Below, one piece after another: positions 33,590 to 44,392 of a stretch of 64,000 nt of DNA. The notes under the pieces were generated by a model. It ran no database searches. It had not been told where the DNA came from and saw nothing but the letters and a program-made list of their open reading frames with translations. Position numbers and translations under genes: made by a program. Source of the stretch: Akebia trifoliata (lineage: Eukaryota; Streptophyta; Magnoliopsida; Ranunculales; Lardizabalaceae). The stretch covers positions 14,672,760-14,736,759 of the forward strand of contig CM030718.1 in NCBI GenBank assembly GCA_017979445.1, in the 5' to 3' direction. Position 1 is the first letter of the stretch; every line of letters begins with the position of its first letter.

Positions 33590-33746
33590 GCCTGCTAAGT
33601 TGAAAACCCGAAAAGGGCGACTTAGGCAAAAATTAAGGCAAGCTTGCAAGGTTGAAAATCTGAAAGGACAACTTTGGCAACAATCAGAGCTAAAAAAAAA
33701 AAGCTTGCTACATCGAAAACCTTAAAAGTCGATCTAGGCAAAAGCT
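33590..33746 (+). repeat. 3' UTR repeat of about 55 bp (copy 1)
   Basis: About three units of the form 'gcaaggttgaaaatctgaaa' then 'ggcgacttaggcaaaaa'. The break of the 3.4-kb duplication lies inside this array. Confidence 0.7.
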
Positions 33747-35395
33747 AACGTAGTACTAGTACGTGGTCGGTCCCCTCGTGGGATGCCAAACCATTTATGA
33801 AAGCTACAACTCTTGACTCGTACCCATAGGTATGGAAAGATAATCTCTAAGTATATCTATTGCACTTCTTGATCAAAACCGGTGCCTAAGCAAGATCTTG
33901 CCCCGCTGTACCCTACTGTACGAGGGGGATAGACTACGTCTATTCTAGACGAGAGGTATTTAAGTGGGCCCTTGCTCAGCATTGTGCGCCACCTCTCAAC
34001 TGGAGATCAAACTTGTTGTTTTTGACTTCAGAGAAGTGAATTGAAGTTTTAGATTATCACCTATACGGTATATCAAACCAAGTCACCATGTATCGAGAGG
34101 TATATAGGTGTGCTTGGACAAGGTAGCCAGATAAAGATGCATTGCACGTAGTAAGCTTAGAGTCTAGAAACCTTCCCAGTAGGTCACGACTCGAACTTAT
34201 CGCGGGTGTTCCCGGGTTGTTTATTGAATGGAACCTTTTGATTGAAGAATGTATGTGAATGGTGTGAATGGTGAGATCAGAGTGTATGATTGTCCTCAAG
34301 GATAAAAAATATTGTTTTTGAAAATCAAAATGGGTGCACCGACCCAATAAAAAATCCATTCTTTTACAATAATGACCCAGTCCATCCCGATCCAACAATC
34401 ATAATGGACCGGGCCATTTAAATCAAAATGAAAATCGAATTTTTAAAGAAGAAAAGGAAAATTTTTTCAAGAAAAGAATGTTCTCCAAAAGAAGTGTTGT
34501 TTAAAAAAAATGTTTTCCAAAAAAAGTGTTGATCTCTAGGAAAAATGTTTTCTAAGAAAAAGTGTTTTCCAGAAAATATTTTCCATAAGAACAAGATTTT
34601 CCAAGAGAAAATGCTTTCCAAATAAAAAACTATTTTTTAGAGAAAAAATATTTTTCAGAAGAAAAAGTTTTCCAAAAGAAAAGAAAATGAAGGAAAAATG
34701 ATTTACAAAAGATCTATTTTTGCATGGAAAATTTTTGAAATATGTTTTTTACCAAAAATCTATTTTTTGCATGGACCTTATAAAATTATCAAAATATGTT
34801 TTTCTAAAAAGAAAATGATTGCAAAAAATAATCAGAATTGTGAAAATTGTTATTCAAGAAAAACATTATTTTCAAGAGTGCAATAAATTATTTTCCTTCT
34901 ACATAATCATTGAATGGATGAATTATTTAATGGATTGGTGCACAGAATCCAATAAAATTTTAGGGTTCATTTAAAATGTTATCAAGGGGGTGACACTGGA
35001 ATTAGTTAAATTCACCTTCAAAGAGGTTTAAGGGTTATCATTGTATCTAAGCTCAATCGTCCATCATCTAGCTAGGGTTGTAAATCCGGTCAGTTAGAGT
35101 CAACGTCAATATCAAGTCAACAGTCAGAAATGACCTCAAAATTTCTCAACATCGTCTAGTTGTTCTTTGAAGATTATAGTGCTTCAATCCTACCGGTTGT
35201 AAGCAATATTTCAGTCCTCAGTCCTAATCAAACTCGTGTAGGTACTTGTCTTGAGTTTTCGTGAGTCATTTGGGTTAGTTCAAGTCCTTTTTTCCAGCAA
35301 GGTCATGTCTTCCTTAGATTGAGTTTACTCTTTCCTATTGAGTCAAGTTAGTTCGTCGAGTCTATAGAGGTGTCTGTAACCCTTTCTGAATTTGA

Positions 35396-36211
35396 TTGGA
35401 TAAAGAAAATTTTTGAATACCCCGAGCACATTAACGAATTAACTAATAATCTAGCTTCAAGGATATATTTTTCTCCTGAACAAGAAGATGAAAGTCGGGC
35501 TCAAGAAGGCAAAGGTCATTGACAGTGGAACATAAATTAAATCCTAAAGAGATTCAAATAGAAATCATCCTATCCCTAGAGGAGCACAAAAGGATAATGA
35601 ATTTTCTCAGAAATTTCAAAAGACTTGTTCGCTTGGGCCTATGAGGATATGTTAGGTGCAAGTTTGGGTGTTGTCTGACACGGATTATATATTGACTTGA
35701 TAAAAGGAGATCAAGGAAGATGTTATAAAATGTATTAGTGCTAGACTTTTCAACATGGTAGAGCTCCCAAAATAGATTACATTTTCAGACTAATGAAATA
35801 GTTGAAGCGGTATTGATATTTGATAATGGGTTGTACATCAAAGCTTAAGTTGTTACTCTATATTTAAAGTTCAAGATCTGGCATCACAAATCATCTCCCT
35901 ACGTTCTCAGACTAATGGAAAGGTTGAAGCAGCCAGTAAAAAATCTCAAAACAATCATCAAGACAGTGCGTCAATCACACTAGGATTAGTTAGAGAAGTT
36001 ACCATTCATACTAGGGGAACATCATACTTCAATGCAATCTTCTATTAGAGCTATTCCCTACTTTCTAGTGTATGATATGGAAGCAATCTTACCAGTTGAA
36101 ATGTAAATCTCGTATTTCAAGGCCTTCAAGGAAAGTCAATTGTTAGAAGTAGATTGGGTTCGTCAACGGTATGAAGAATTAAACTTGATCGAAGAAAAAT
36201 GACTAAGAGCT
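35396..36211 (+). pseudogene. Deleted pol (copy 2)
   Basis: Base-for-base duplicate of the 31985-32800 remnant, with the same frameshifts and stops. The decay therefore preceded the duplication. Confidence 0.8.
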
Positions 36212-36478
36212 TTGTACCACTTGCAAGCTTATCAAAGAAGAGTCGTCCGTGCGTTTGACAAAAAGATCAAGGCCCGTCACTTACAAGTCAAGGATTTAGT
36301 ACTCAAAGATAATCGGATACTTATTTTTGACCCTAAAGGGAAGTTCAAACCAAATTGGGGAGGTCCGGTCATCATCAAGAAAATATTATCAGGAAAAACT
36401 GTCAGACTTCAAGATCATGATGGAATCGAATTACCAGAGTCAACCAACCTTGACCAGATCAAATGGTACTACATTTAA
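36212..36478 (+). pseudogene. Integrase C-terminal domain, open (copy 2)
   Basis: Identical to the copy at 32801-33067. Confidence 0.85.
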
Positions 36479-36999
36479 GGAGGCCATCTTTGGCCGAATC
36501 AATTTTCTTGCTACCCAGTTCAATATCTCCTTTCTCAGCTCTTTGCAGTCTTTTTAAGAAAAAATAATGCCTTTTTCTTTCTCAGCCCGTTCACCTAACC
36601 TAGGGGAAGAAAAAATTCAAACTACGTTTTAGTCTGATCCCAAAATTCTGGGGTACGTAGGCAACCTGAGAAGTTACTTCAAGTCCGATCACATCAAAAT
36701 AAAAAAATCTATTTCCTCACACAATAAAAAATCAAGAAAAATTCTAAAGAAAAAGAAATCCAAAATGGGGAAGAAAATTTAAGGAAAAAGAAAACAATTT
36801 AAAAGGAAATGCCACACAAGGGGCATTTGGGTTTTTGAGCCTCAAAATTCCTTTCTTTTTATACCCAGTCCTAAGCCCACTTATAAAAGTCCTCCTAAGT
36901 ACCGTACGAAAAGTCAAAGAAGATAGCAAAGCATGATCAGACAGTAACTCTAGAAGATCAGAAGAGAAGAAAAAGATAAAAAAAAATAAAAATGATAAA

Positions 37000-37215
37000 G
37001 CCTGCTAAGTTGAAAACCCGAAAAGGGCGACTTAGGCAAAAATTAAGGCAAGCTTGCAAGGTTGAAAATCTGAAAGGACAACTTTGGCAACAATCAGAGC
37101 TAAAAAAAAAAAGCTTGCTACATCGAAAACCTTAAAGTCGATCTAGGCAAAAGCTAAAGCAAGCTCGATAGATTGAAAACCTGAAAAGGCGATTTAGGCA
37201 AAAGTTAGAGCGACA
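37000..37215 (+). repeat. 3' UTR repeat of about 55 bp (copy 2, longer)
   Basis: About four units of the 'gttgaaaacctgaaaaggcg' type. The fourth unit lies outside the duplicated block. Confidence 0.7.
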
Positions 37216-37948
37216 AAGAAAAAAACAGAAGAAGATCCCAAGTTGAGAGCGGTCCGAGCTGAAACATCAGAAGTCCGAATAATCAAGTTCAATACTTAGC
37301 TTAAATCAGGCATAGACTCAAAAGCCACAAGTATCTTGTCTACGATCGATCTGAAAATGTTTACTTCCCCGAGTGAACCAATGGAGAAAATGGTGAATTC
37401 TATGATGAGTCCCAAAAGGAAATATTTTGTTCTCTTGAGCCTGACTCAAAATCTTCAATAAAATTAATCAAATTAAAAGTTGGATCTTTATTGCGCTTGT
37501 GGTAATCAAATATTTCAAACCTTCATACAAGGGGCATTTTCTTTCTTATTTAATATAACTTTTCCTCCTTATATACTAGGAGTATTTTTTAAAATTTTTG
37601 CATGATGTGTCCAATTGTCTTCAATGCCATGTTCATTGTCAAACTAGGGGCATTTTATTTTTGAACAATGATAATGAGAACCCCAAACTTAATGTTACCT
37701 TCTTGATAATAGTTTTTCGAAAAACTTTTAAGATTCAAAAGAAATAAAAACTCGGGTTTTAAAAAACTTTGGGATAAAACCTCGAGGTTCGAACAAAAGC
37801 ATTTTGGATCTCACATAGGAGATATGACATTCATTTTGTCTCAGATCTCTTCATTTCCAGATCCAACCCCTCTTTTCCAGATTCATTTTCAATCGTTCAT
37901 TCCCAGATTTATTCCTTTAGTCTCAGTTTTACTCAATCAGTTGCCGTC
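37216..37948 (+). other. Element A 3' UTR, noncoding
   Basis: AT-rich sequence between the UTR repeat and the minisatellite. No feature is seen. Confidence 0.5.
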
Positions 37949-38661
37949 GAGGGTTTTCTCAGAATTATGCTCAGTTACCGCCGAGGGTTTTCTCGGAATT
38001 ATGCTCAGATGCCGCCGAGGGTTTTCTCGGAACTATGCTCAGTTACCGTCGAGGGTTTTCTCAGAATTATGCTCAGATGCCGCAGAGGATTTTCTCGAAA
38101 TTATGCTCAGTTACTGCCGAGGGTTTTCTTGGAATTATGCTCAGATGCCGCAGACGATTTTCTCAGAATTACGCTCAGATGCCGTCGAGGGTTTTCTCGA
38201 AATTATGTTCAGATGCCGTCGAGGATTTTCTCGGAACTATGCTCAGTTACCGCCGAGGGTTTTCTCGGAATTATGTTCAGTTACCGCCGAGGGTTTTCTT
38301 GAAATTATGCTCAGTTACCGCTGAGGGTTTTCTTGGAACTATGCTTAGTTACCGCCGAGGGTTTTCTCGGAATTATGCTCAGATGCCGCCGAGGGTTTTC
38401 TCGAAATTATGCTCCGATGCCGCCGAGGGTTTTCTCGGAACTATGCTCAGTTACCGCCAAGGGTTTTCTTGGAATTATGTTCAGATGTCGCCGAGGGTTT
38501 TCTCGGAATTATGCTCAGTTACCGCCGAGGGTTTTCTCGGAACTATGCTCAGATGCCACAGAGGGTTTTCTCGGAATTATGCTCAGTTACCGCCGGGGGT
38601 TTTCTCAGAACTATGCTCAGATGCCGCCGAGGGTTTTCTCGAAATTATGCTCAGTTTGTGC
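37949..38661 (+). repeat. 34-bp minisatellite, 21 copies
   Basis: Unit gagggttttctcggaattat plus gctcag and either ttaccgcc or atgccgcc. Units start every 34 bases from 37949 to 38629 without a single insertion or deletion. Two variants (ttaccg and atgccg) are interspersed. No unit has a stop on the plus strand in any frame, so all three frames are open and give overlapping RGFSRNYAQ / RVFSELCSV / EGFLGIML peptides. I regard the frames as a by-product. It lies 342 bases before the 3' LTR, where Ogre/Tat elements are known to grow tandem repeats. Confidence 0.95.
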
Positions 38662-38987
38662 TCAGTTTACGCTTAGATTATGCTCAAATTATGCTCAGAT
38701 TTTACTTAGTTCCAACTTAAAATCTTAGATTTTAAATCACACACTTGCACAATTGTTACATCAGTCAAGGAGAATTTTCTAAAATTCAAGGATCTGACAC
38801 TGTCAGTGAGAGCTCACACTCAAGGACCTGACATTTTTTAATTCGGGGAGAGCTTTACCCTCAAGGATCCGAATACCCTGACGAATTGCTAAATCAGGCT
38901 GCAAAATGAATTGTCACTAGTTTTGGCATTCAGATATCGCACTATCTACCAAAATAGATTTGCTATCTAGTTTGCTTCAACCCTCTG
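38662..38987 (+). other. Element A 3' UTR end
   Basis: Short diverged echoes of the minisatellite (ttatgctcag) continue to about 38700. Imperfect repeats of 'ctcaaggatctgac' follow. Confidence 0.5.
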
Positions 38988-39002
38988 CCAAAGAGGGGCA
39001 TC
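38988..39002 (+). promoter_or_regulatory. Element A polypurine tract
   Basis: ccaaagaggggcatc lies directly before the LTR start TGTAGACACC. Confidence 0.8.
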
Positions 39003-40733
39003 TGTAGACACCCCATTTTTGCATCCGCCTGATTAATCAACTCGTCAACCCGATCGCAATGATTCCCAATGATGGATGTGTATTCCATTACTTTATTTTG
39101 TTACCAGATGTGTTTCAGAAATCCGGATGAGGTATCTCGAACTGACAAAACCTTAGAAACCACGCTACGCTAGGAAAATACGACTCTAGAAACATAGAAA
39201 TCATCACCTTGCAGACCCAAAAAGAAGTTTCACGATAAAAATCACTAAAAAATTATCAAATTACCACAATACCCTTAACCTCAAAACAACCCTAGAATCT
39301 ACGTTATGCTTAGGAAAACTCTTTCGAACACATAAAATAACAAATCGGAACCAAATAAATCATTTCACCAATTTTAATAGAATTCGATAAAATTACGAAA
39401 ATGCCCCTTATAAAGTTCACGATCATTTCACACAAAATTTCATAAATGACACAAACTAATATTTCCATTGAATTCCTTACGAAAAATCGATTCTAAAACA
39501 TTAAAAACCGACTTAAAACGTGAAAAGTCCTCTCCGGGGGTAAAATGGTAATTTCACAATTTTCATAATTAAAATTTTTGAAATTAATAATAAAATATTA
39601 AATAATTAAAGTGAAATATTAATAAAATTAATTTAAACTTTTAAACTAAAAAAATCGATCAATCGGGCTCTCAGGCAAAATTATTGAAGGTTCGTGAGAT
39701 ATTTCTTTAAGGACCCCTCCATTTGGGGGTTCAAAGAATTAAAGATATAATAGAGGGGGGTTCTCCAAAAATTTAAAGCCAATCAAGCAAGACTAAAGTC
39801 AAGGTATTAAAGTCAATCAAGCATGACTGAAATCAAAATTAAAGTCAATTAAGCAAGATTGAAGTCAAGATATTAAAAGTCAATCAATTAAGACTAAAGT
39901 CAAAATATTAAAAGTCAATCAAATAAGACCAAAAGTCAAAATCATAATAGAGTTCTAATTAAATAATAACTCTATCTAATAGAGTTCTAATTAAAATACA
40001 ACTCCACCTAAAACAATTCTAATTAAAATACAACTCTACCTAAAATAAATCTAACTAAAACACAACTCTAATTAAAAGAACTCTAATTAAACACTAACTC
40101 TATCTAAATCAACCCTTAAAAAAAATCTATAAATAGGGGTCCTCACACCCTATTTTCGTATCAAATCATAAATCCTAAGAGAAGTAGGTCTAAAAGCTCC
40201 CCTAGCCTCTCATAAATCCTAGTTTTGGAGTCCTAACTCCTTACCTAACATCCCTTCTTCGATTTTAGCCTAAAAAATACCTAAAAGCTCTCTAAAAACA
40301 CACCAAAAATCCATAAACAAATTCGAAGAATCCAGATCTAAGGAAGGGATACCTCACCTCGGAGATCAGAAATTAGATCCGGAGATAGATTGAAGCAAGG
40401 AATACTGAACAAGGACTTACTCTGTCAAATCTGAGGGAACGATAAAGCTGTCTTCGAAAAGGTATAATTTCTTAATATTTTTATCTAGGTTTTTTTTAGC
40501 AATGTAATTTATTTGGGAAATTAGTAAAGACCGGCTTTGACCGGGCGGGGTTGGTGCCTAACACCTTCCAACCCCGTAACGTGATTCCCGGACCCTTTTT
40601 TCTTTCGTAGATTAGTAATGTTTGCCTTCCTTAGAGTCAGTTTGGTTCTTAGACCTTAATAACTAGGTGGCGACTCTCAAACCTCAAGGGTCAAAAGTGG
40701 ATCCGTGCACCCCGCGGATCGAGGGCGCTTTCA
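39003..40733 (+). repeat. Element A 3' LTR
   Basis: It is 1731 bases with the same TG...CA ends and the same internal repeats and TATA box (40127-40136) as the 5' LTR. It is followed by the second target duplication ggacc at 40734-40738. Confidence 0.93.
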
Positions 40734-40738
40734 GGACC

Positions 40739-40935
40739 CATTTGAGTGGATATGAGTCGTGGACCCATTTGAAGTGGATTATCAATTTCTGTGTTACTCC
40801 TTTGATAACATTTTGATGAATTCCGAGATTGAAGTGGATATGATTGAATAGTTCAATGAAAATAATTTTATTGAACTATTGAAAATGATTGACAAATAAG
40901 ATTTTCATTGAATAATAACTTTTAATAACTCTGAC
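40739..40935 (-). other. Element B sequence right of the A insertion
   Basis: It continues the short 'ggatatgagtcgtggaccca' repeat seen left of the insertion, then AT-rich sequence up to the end of ORF1. Confidence 0.6.
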
Positions 40936-42125
40936 TTAGATTATTTTTTTGCATGGACGCTTGGCTTTGTTTTGATCGTCATCAAGATTGTTAGGACAAT
41001 TAGACTTGTTTCTCTTGGTTCTAACGACTAGCTCTTTAAACTCTGCTGGTCCATCTGGATATCCTAAAGTACACTTGTTCCAGGCCTTCTCAATGAGATG
41101 CACTAACTTTTCAATCAATGGTTCGGGAGGAAAGAATTCTTTGTGTTGAGGCAGCGAAAACTTTATAGGTACTCCGTATTGTTCTGGGATCAAAGCAGAT
41201 TGGTAAAAAGATGTCTCCTCCAGCCCGATCAAATGGACATAATAGGATCCTTTGATACTTAAAATATGGTAGTCAGCCATCTACCAAGGGCATCTCAAAC
41301 CAATATGACGGGCAAGGCGAGAATCCAACAATTTACTCCAGGCCTTGACTGAGTTGTGATGTACTAACATGTTTCTTTTGGAAAAATGCTCTGACCTATA
41401 CTCGAGAGTTGAATGAATGTCCACAATTTTAAGACGGTCGCAAAGTCACATATAAAGTAGGTGAGGGATTCATTTGAAACCCCTTCTCTCACCATTTTTT
41501 ATAGCATCTAAACCTGAGAAGGTTTCAACTAAAATGAGAGGTATGGGTTGGCTTTTTTAGAGAGTTGGGAAGCTATGTATATGAAAGACTCAGAGACAGT
41601 TTGACCCTCACTTTTGGAGGTCAGTATGTACTAGGCTAAGATCCCTAAACATAACCAATAGTCTCTAGTGGCTCACCAGGCTTCTGATTTTACATTGATG
41701 GGATGACTGCGGGAGTGGTACGGACTCAGTAAGGGTACTAAATCCAATCTCCTGTTACGAACTAAGGCCTTGATTTCTTCTTTTGAAATGTTTAGGCCTG
41801 TGGCGAAGTTATCAGAATATCCTATCTTCATTGAAGGCCTGACTAGAGGACCTGAAGTAAATATTCCCATGATGCCACAATAATCTTCATGGGTAGGATA
41901 CAAGTGCATATGCCCAATGTGGAAGATGTGAAAATAAGGGTTCCAAAGATTAGTCATAGCACGTAAAAGGTTCCAATCTATCTTAAACTCGTGGAAGTAC
42001 AAGGCACATCTCAACATGAATTTTTCAAAGTTGAATTTCTCTACGGTGTACATCTCGGTAATGGTTGTTTTGACCAACTGATCGATTGGGTTATTACCTA
42101 CAGCTAGCATCCTGAGTTGACACAA
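40936..42125 (-). pseudogene. Element B ORF1 (upstream of gag)
   Basis: Two open segments, 41673-42125 (150 codons) and 40936-41280 (114 codons), are joined by about 390 bases with stops. The first contains HLYPTHEDYCGIMGI, GPLVRPSMKIG and EIKALVRNRRLDLVPLLSPY. The second ends in a basic lysine-rich tail. The position between primer site and gag fits the extra ORF1 that defines Ogre elements. The P-T-x-E-x-Y pattern resembles plant domains of the DUF7745/plant-mobile type, which I recall only loosely. The protein's function is unknown. Confidence 0.75.
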
Positions 42126-44370
42126 AAAAATATTTCAGTACATTTCCAAGGTCTATGTAAAACATATCTTTATAAGTCATTATTTTTTGTGTAAACAATA
42201 AATCTTTTGTAAATCATTTTTCCTTTTCTTTTCTTTTCAAAAATATTTTTCTTCTTTTGAAATGGGTTAGGACCCGAATTAGAGAAAAAAACTTGAATGC
42301 CATTTCAACTTAAATGTTTCGACCCATCATGATTGTTAAACCAAGATGAACTGGATCATTGTGCATCACTACCATATTTAAAATGGATTCTTTATTGGGT
42401 TGGTGCACCCATTGATATAGTAGTTTTGAACCAGGTTAAACAAATGATTTAATTATCTTGAAGACAAAACCGTAAGTTCCTGATCTCACCAATTTGTAAT
42501 ATCCATTTCTGAAAAAAACCCGGGAACACCCTCGATAAGTTTGAGTTGTGACCTATAGGAAGGTTTTTAGACTCTAGGTTTACTATGTACAATGCAATTT
42601 ATGTAGCCACCATTGCCCAAGTGCACCTATATACCTCTTGAGCGTACTCAATCAGACGGTACATGGTGACTTGATTTGATATATCGTATAGGTGATAATC
42701 GAGGATTCCAACTCACAATCTCTGAAGTCAAAAATAGTTAGTTTAATCCCCAGTTGAGAGGTGGCACACAATGCTGAGCAATGGCACTCTTAAGTCACCT
42801 CTCGTATAGAATAGACGTCGTCTATCCCCGAGTACCGAAGTATAACAGGATAGGATCTTGCTTAGGCACTGATTTTAATCAAGAAGTGCAATTAGTGAAC
42901 TTAGATTATTTTGATATACTGTATAGGTACGAGTCTAGGGTTGTAGCTTTCATAAATGGTTTTCGCATCGGGCGAGGGAACCGACCACGTACTAGTACTA
43001 CGTTGGCAATCGGGGCATGTGACCGTGTGACTTACAATAGGATAAAGGCTCAGGTCGCTCCAGCATAGTTACATTGATATACCTTTTAAAATCACCTGAT
43101 CAAACAGTACTAATGCCCCAGTTTTATACACCTTACAGTACGTGACTGGAGTTGTAATTTTCATGAATGACATCACATCTCCAAGGAAACCTGGCCATGC
43201 ACTAGTGCCACGTTGGCTATTAGGGACATGCAAGCATGCAATGCAATAAAGTAAAAGTGTTAGTGGTATGTGCAAATAGGATGGGGTGTGCCCGGGGTAT
43301 TTTTCAGATGAATGGACCCGTGGGCCAATTCAAACCATTCATACATGGATGCCTTAAAGGATACAAAATCCATTACCTCCGCATTAAGATCAAGTAAGCA
43401 CATTGAAAATATATCTATAAAAACCATGACTTTTTAGATAATTAGTCAACAAAGATAGCACATTCATGGTTAAGCAATCGATCAATCAAAATTTTTTTTC
43501 ATTTTTTTAATGAATGGACTAACATAAAAGGACTTACCTTTTATTTTAATTTTTTATGGTTCAACCGATGATCGCTTTGAATTTCCATTTTGATCAATCA
43601 AAAAGTGGCGAGCGGTACGCCATAAGTTTAACAAAAAAGTGATATGTTTGATCCTTTGAAGCTTTAAAACTTAAAATAAAAATGAAGTCCAAGAGGGAAG
43701 TTGTCAAGACTGACGTAAGGAACAAATTGAACAATTTTTTTTTTATTTTATTTTTTTTATTTTAATTTTATTTTCATTTTGAGGCACATTGCCTCTGGTT
43801 TTTGGCTTGGGCCAAAAAATTTCTTATGTTTTTTTTTTACTCATTTTGTATCCCTATAAGATGTCAACAGAAATGTTTGTAGAAACGATAGTAAACGAAC
43901 CCAAAAATCGATTTTGACTTTTCAAAATCTTGTAGACTTTGTCACATTTGAAAGAAAATTTCATTCTACCCCAAATCGATATTCTATAATGGTTAATCAG
44001 ATATCGGACTAGAAAGTTACAGTCGGTTTAAGTTCGGTTGTCTACGTGGAAAAATAAAAAAACATTTTTTTTTTCTTTTTTTATACTCTTTTTTTGGCAC
44101 ATTGCCTCTGGTTTTTGGCTCGGGCCAAAAAAAATATTTTTTTCATTTTCTTTGTTTTTTTTTTTAATGATATGCATGCTTAAAAGAAATATAATCGGGT
44201 AACTAAAGAAAAAAATCGATTTTTTTTTAACTAAAGGGAGTAAATAAAGAAAAAGAAACCCACCTTAACAACAAACACAACAAATACAACAAATAATGTT
44301 AGTTTTGTAAATAAGAATATTTTGTATTTTTTTTCAAAATGGTCAAGTTGACAGAAGGGTAGAGCCTTCC
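42126..44370 (-). other. Element B leader (5' UTR)
   Basis: Noncoding, between ORF1 and the primer site. 42200-43320 matches the element A leader in opposite orientation. A block 'cacattgcctctggtttttg' occurs twice, near 43784 and 44098. Open frames at 42781-43068 and 43069-43275 lie inside leader sequence also present in element A and have no protein-like features. Confidence 0.65.
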
Positions 44371-44390
44371 TTCCCCAGTGGAGTCGCCAA
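44371..44390 (-). promoter_or_regulatory. Primer binding site, tRNA-Arg type (element B)
   Basis: The minus strand reads TTGGCGACTCCACTGGGGAA, an exact match to the complement of the plant tRNA-Arg(ACG) 3' end as I recall it, two bases after the LTR. Confidence 0.85.
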
Positions 44391-44392
44391 GC

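Larger units (their letters stand above)
30335..33746 (+). repeat. Tandem 3.4-kb block, copy 1 (within element A)
   Basis: From aacgtagtactagtacgtgg to gtcgatctaggcaaaagct. The same 3.41 kb follows immediately at 33747. The only differences I see are single-base length changes in A runs (near 31470, 33317 and 33725). The block contains leader, an A-rich 'ttttcca' repeat, a broken pol segment and the start of the 3' UTR repeat. The junction has only two bases (aa) of microhomology. Confidence 0.93.
33747..37157 (+). repeat. Tandem 3.4-kb block, copy 2 (within element A)
   Basis: This is a near-perfect duplicate of 30335-33746 (see that entry). After its end the 3' UTR repeat array continues into single-copy element A sequence. 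Confidence 0.93.
26054..40733 (+). mobile_element. Element A: Ogre/Tat-like retrotransposon inserted in element B
   Basis: The element runs from TGTAGACACC to the terminal CA of the second LTR, with 1.73-1.74-kb LTRs, a tRNA-Arg-type primer site, a polypurine tract and perfect 5-bp target duplications (ggacc at 26049 and 40734). The internal region of 11.2 kb holds only broken pieces of pol (RT N-terminus fused to integrase end, present twice), a captured PRA1 gene fragment, a leader homologous to that of element B and a 34-bp minisatellite. Gag, protease, RT palm, RNase H and the integrase core are not visible. It is a non-autonomous deletion derivative. Confidence 0.92.

Noticed and set aside
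37949..38661. Possible CRISPR array (regular short repeats)
   Set aside because: Units are contiguous without unique spacers, and the context is a plant retrotransposon.
37824..38728. Five overlapping long open frames that could be read as a repetitive secreted or structural protein
   Set aside because: They are the same 34-bp repeat read in different phases. There is no start context or independent flanking coding sequence, and the location is a retroelement 3' UTR.
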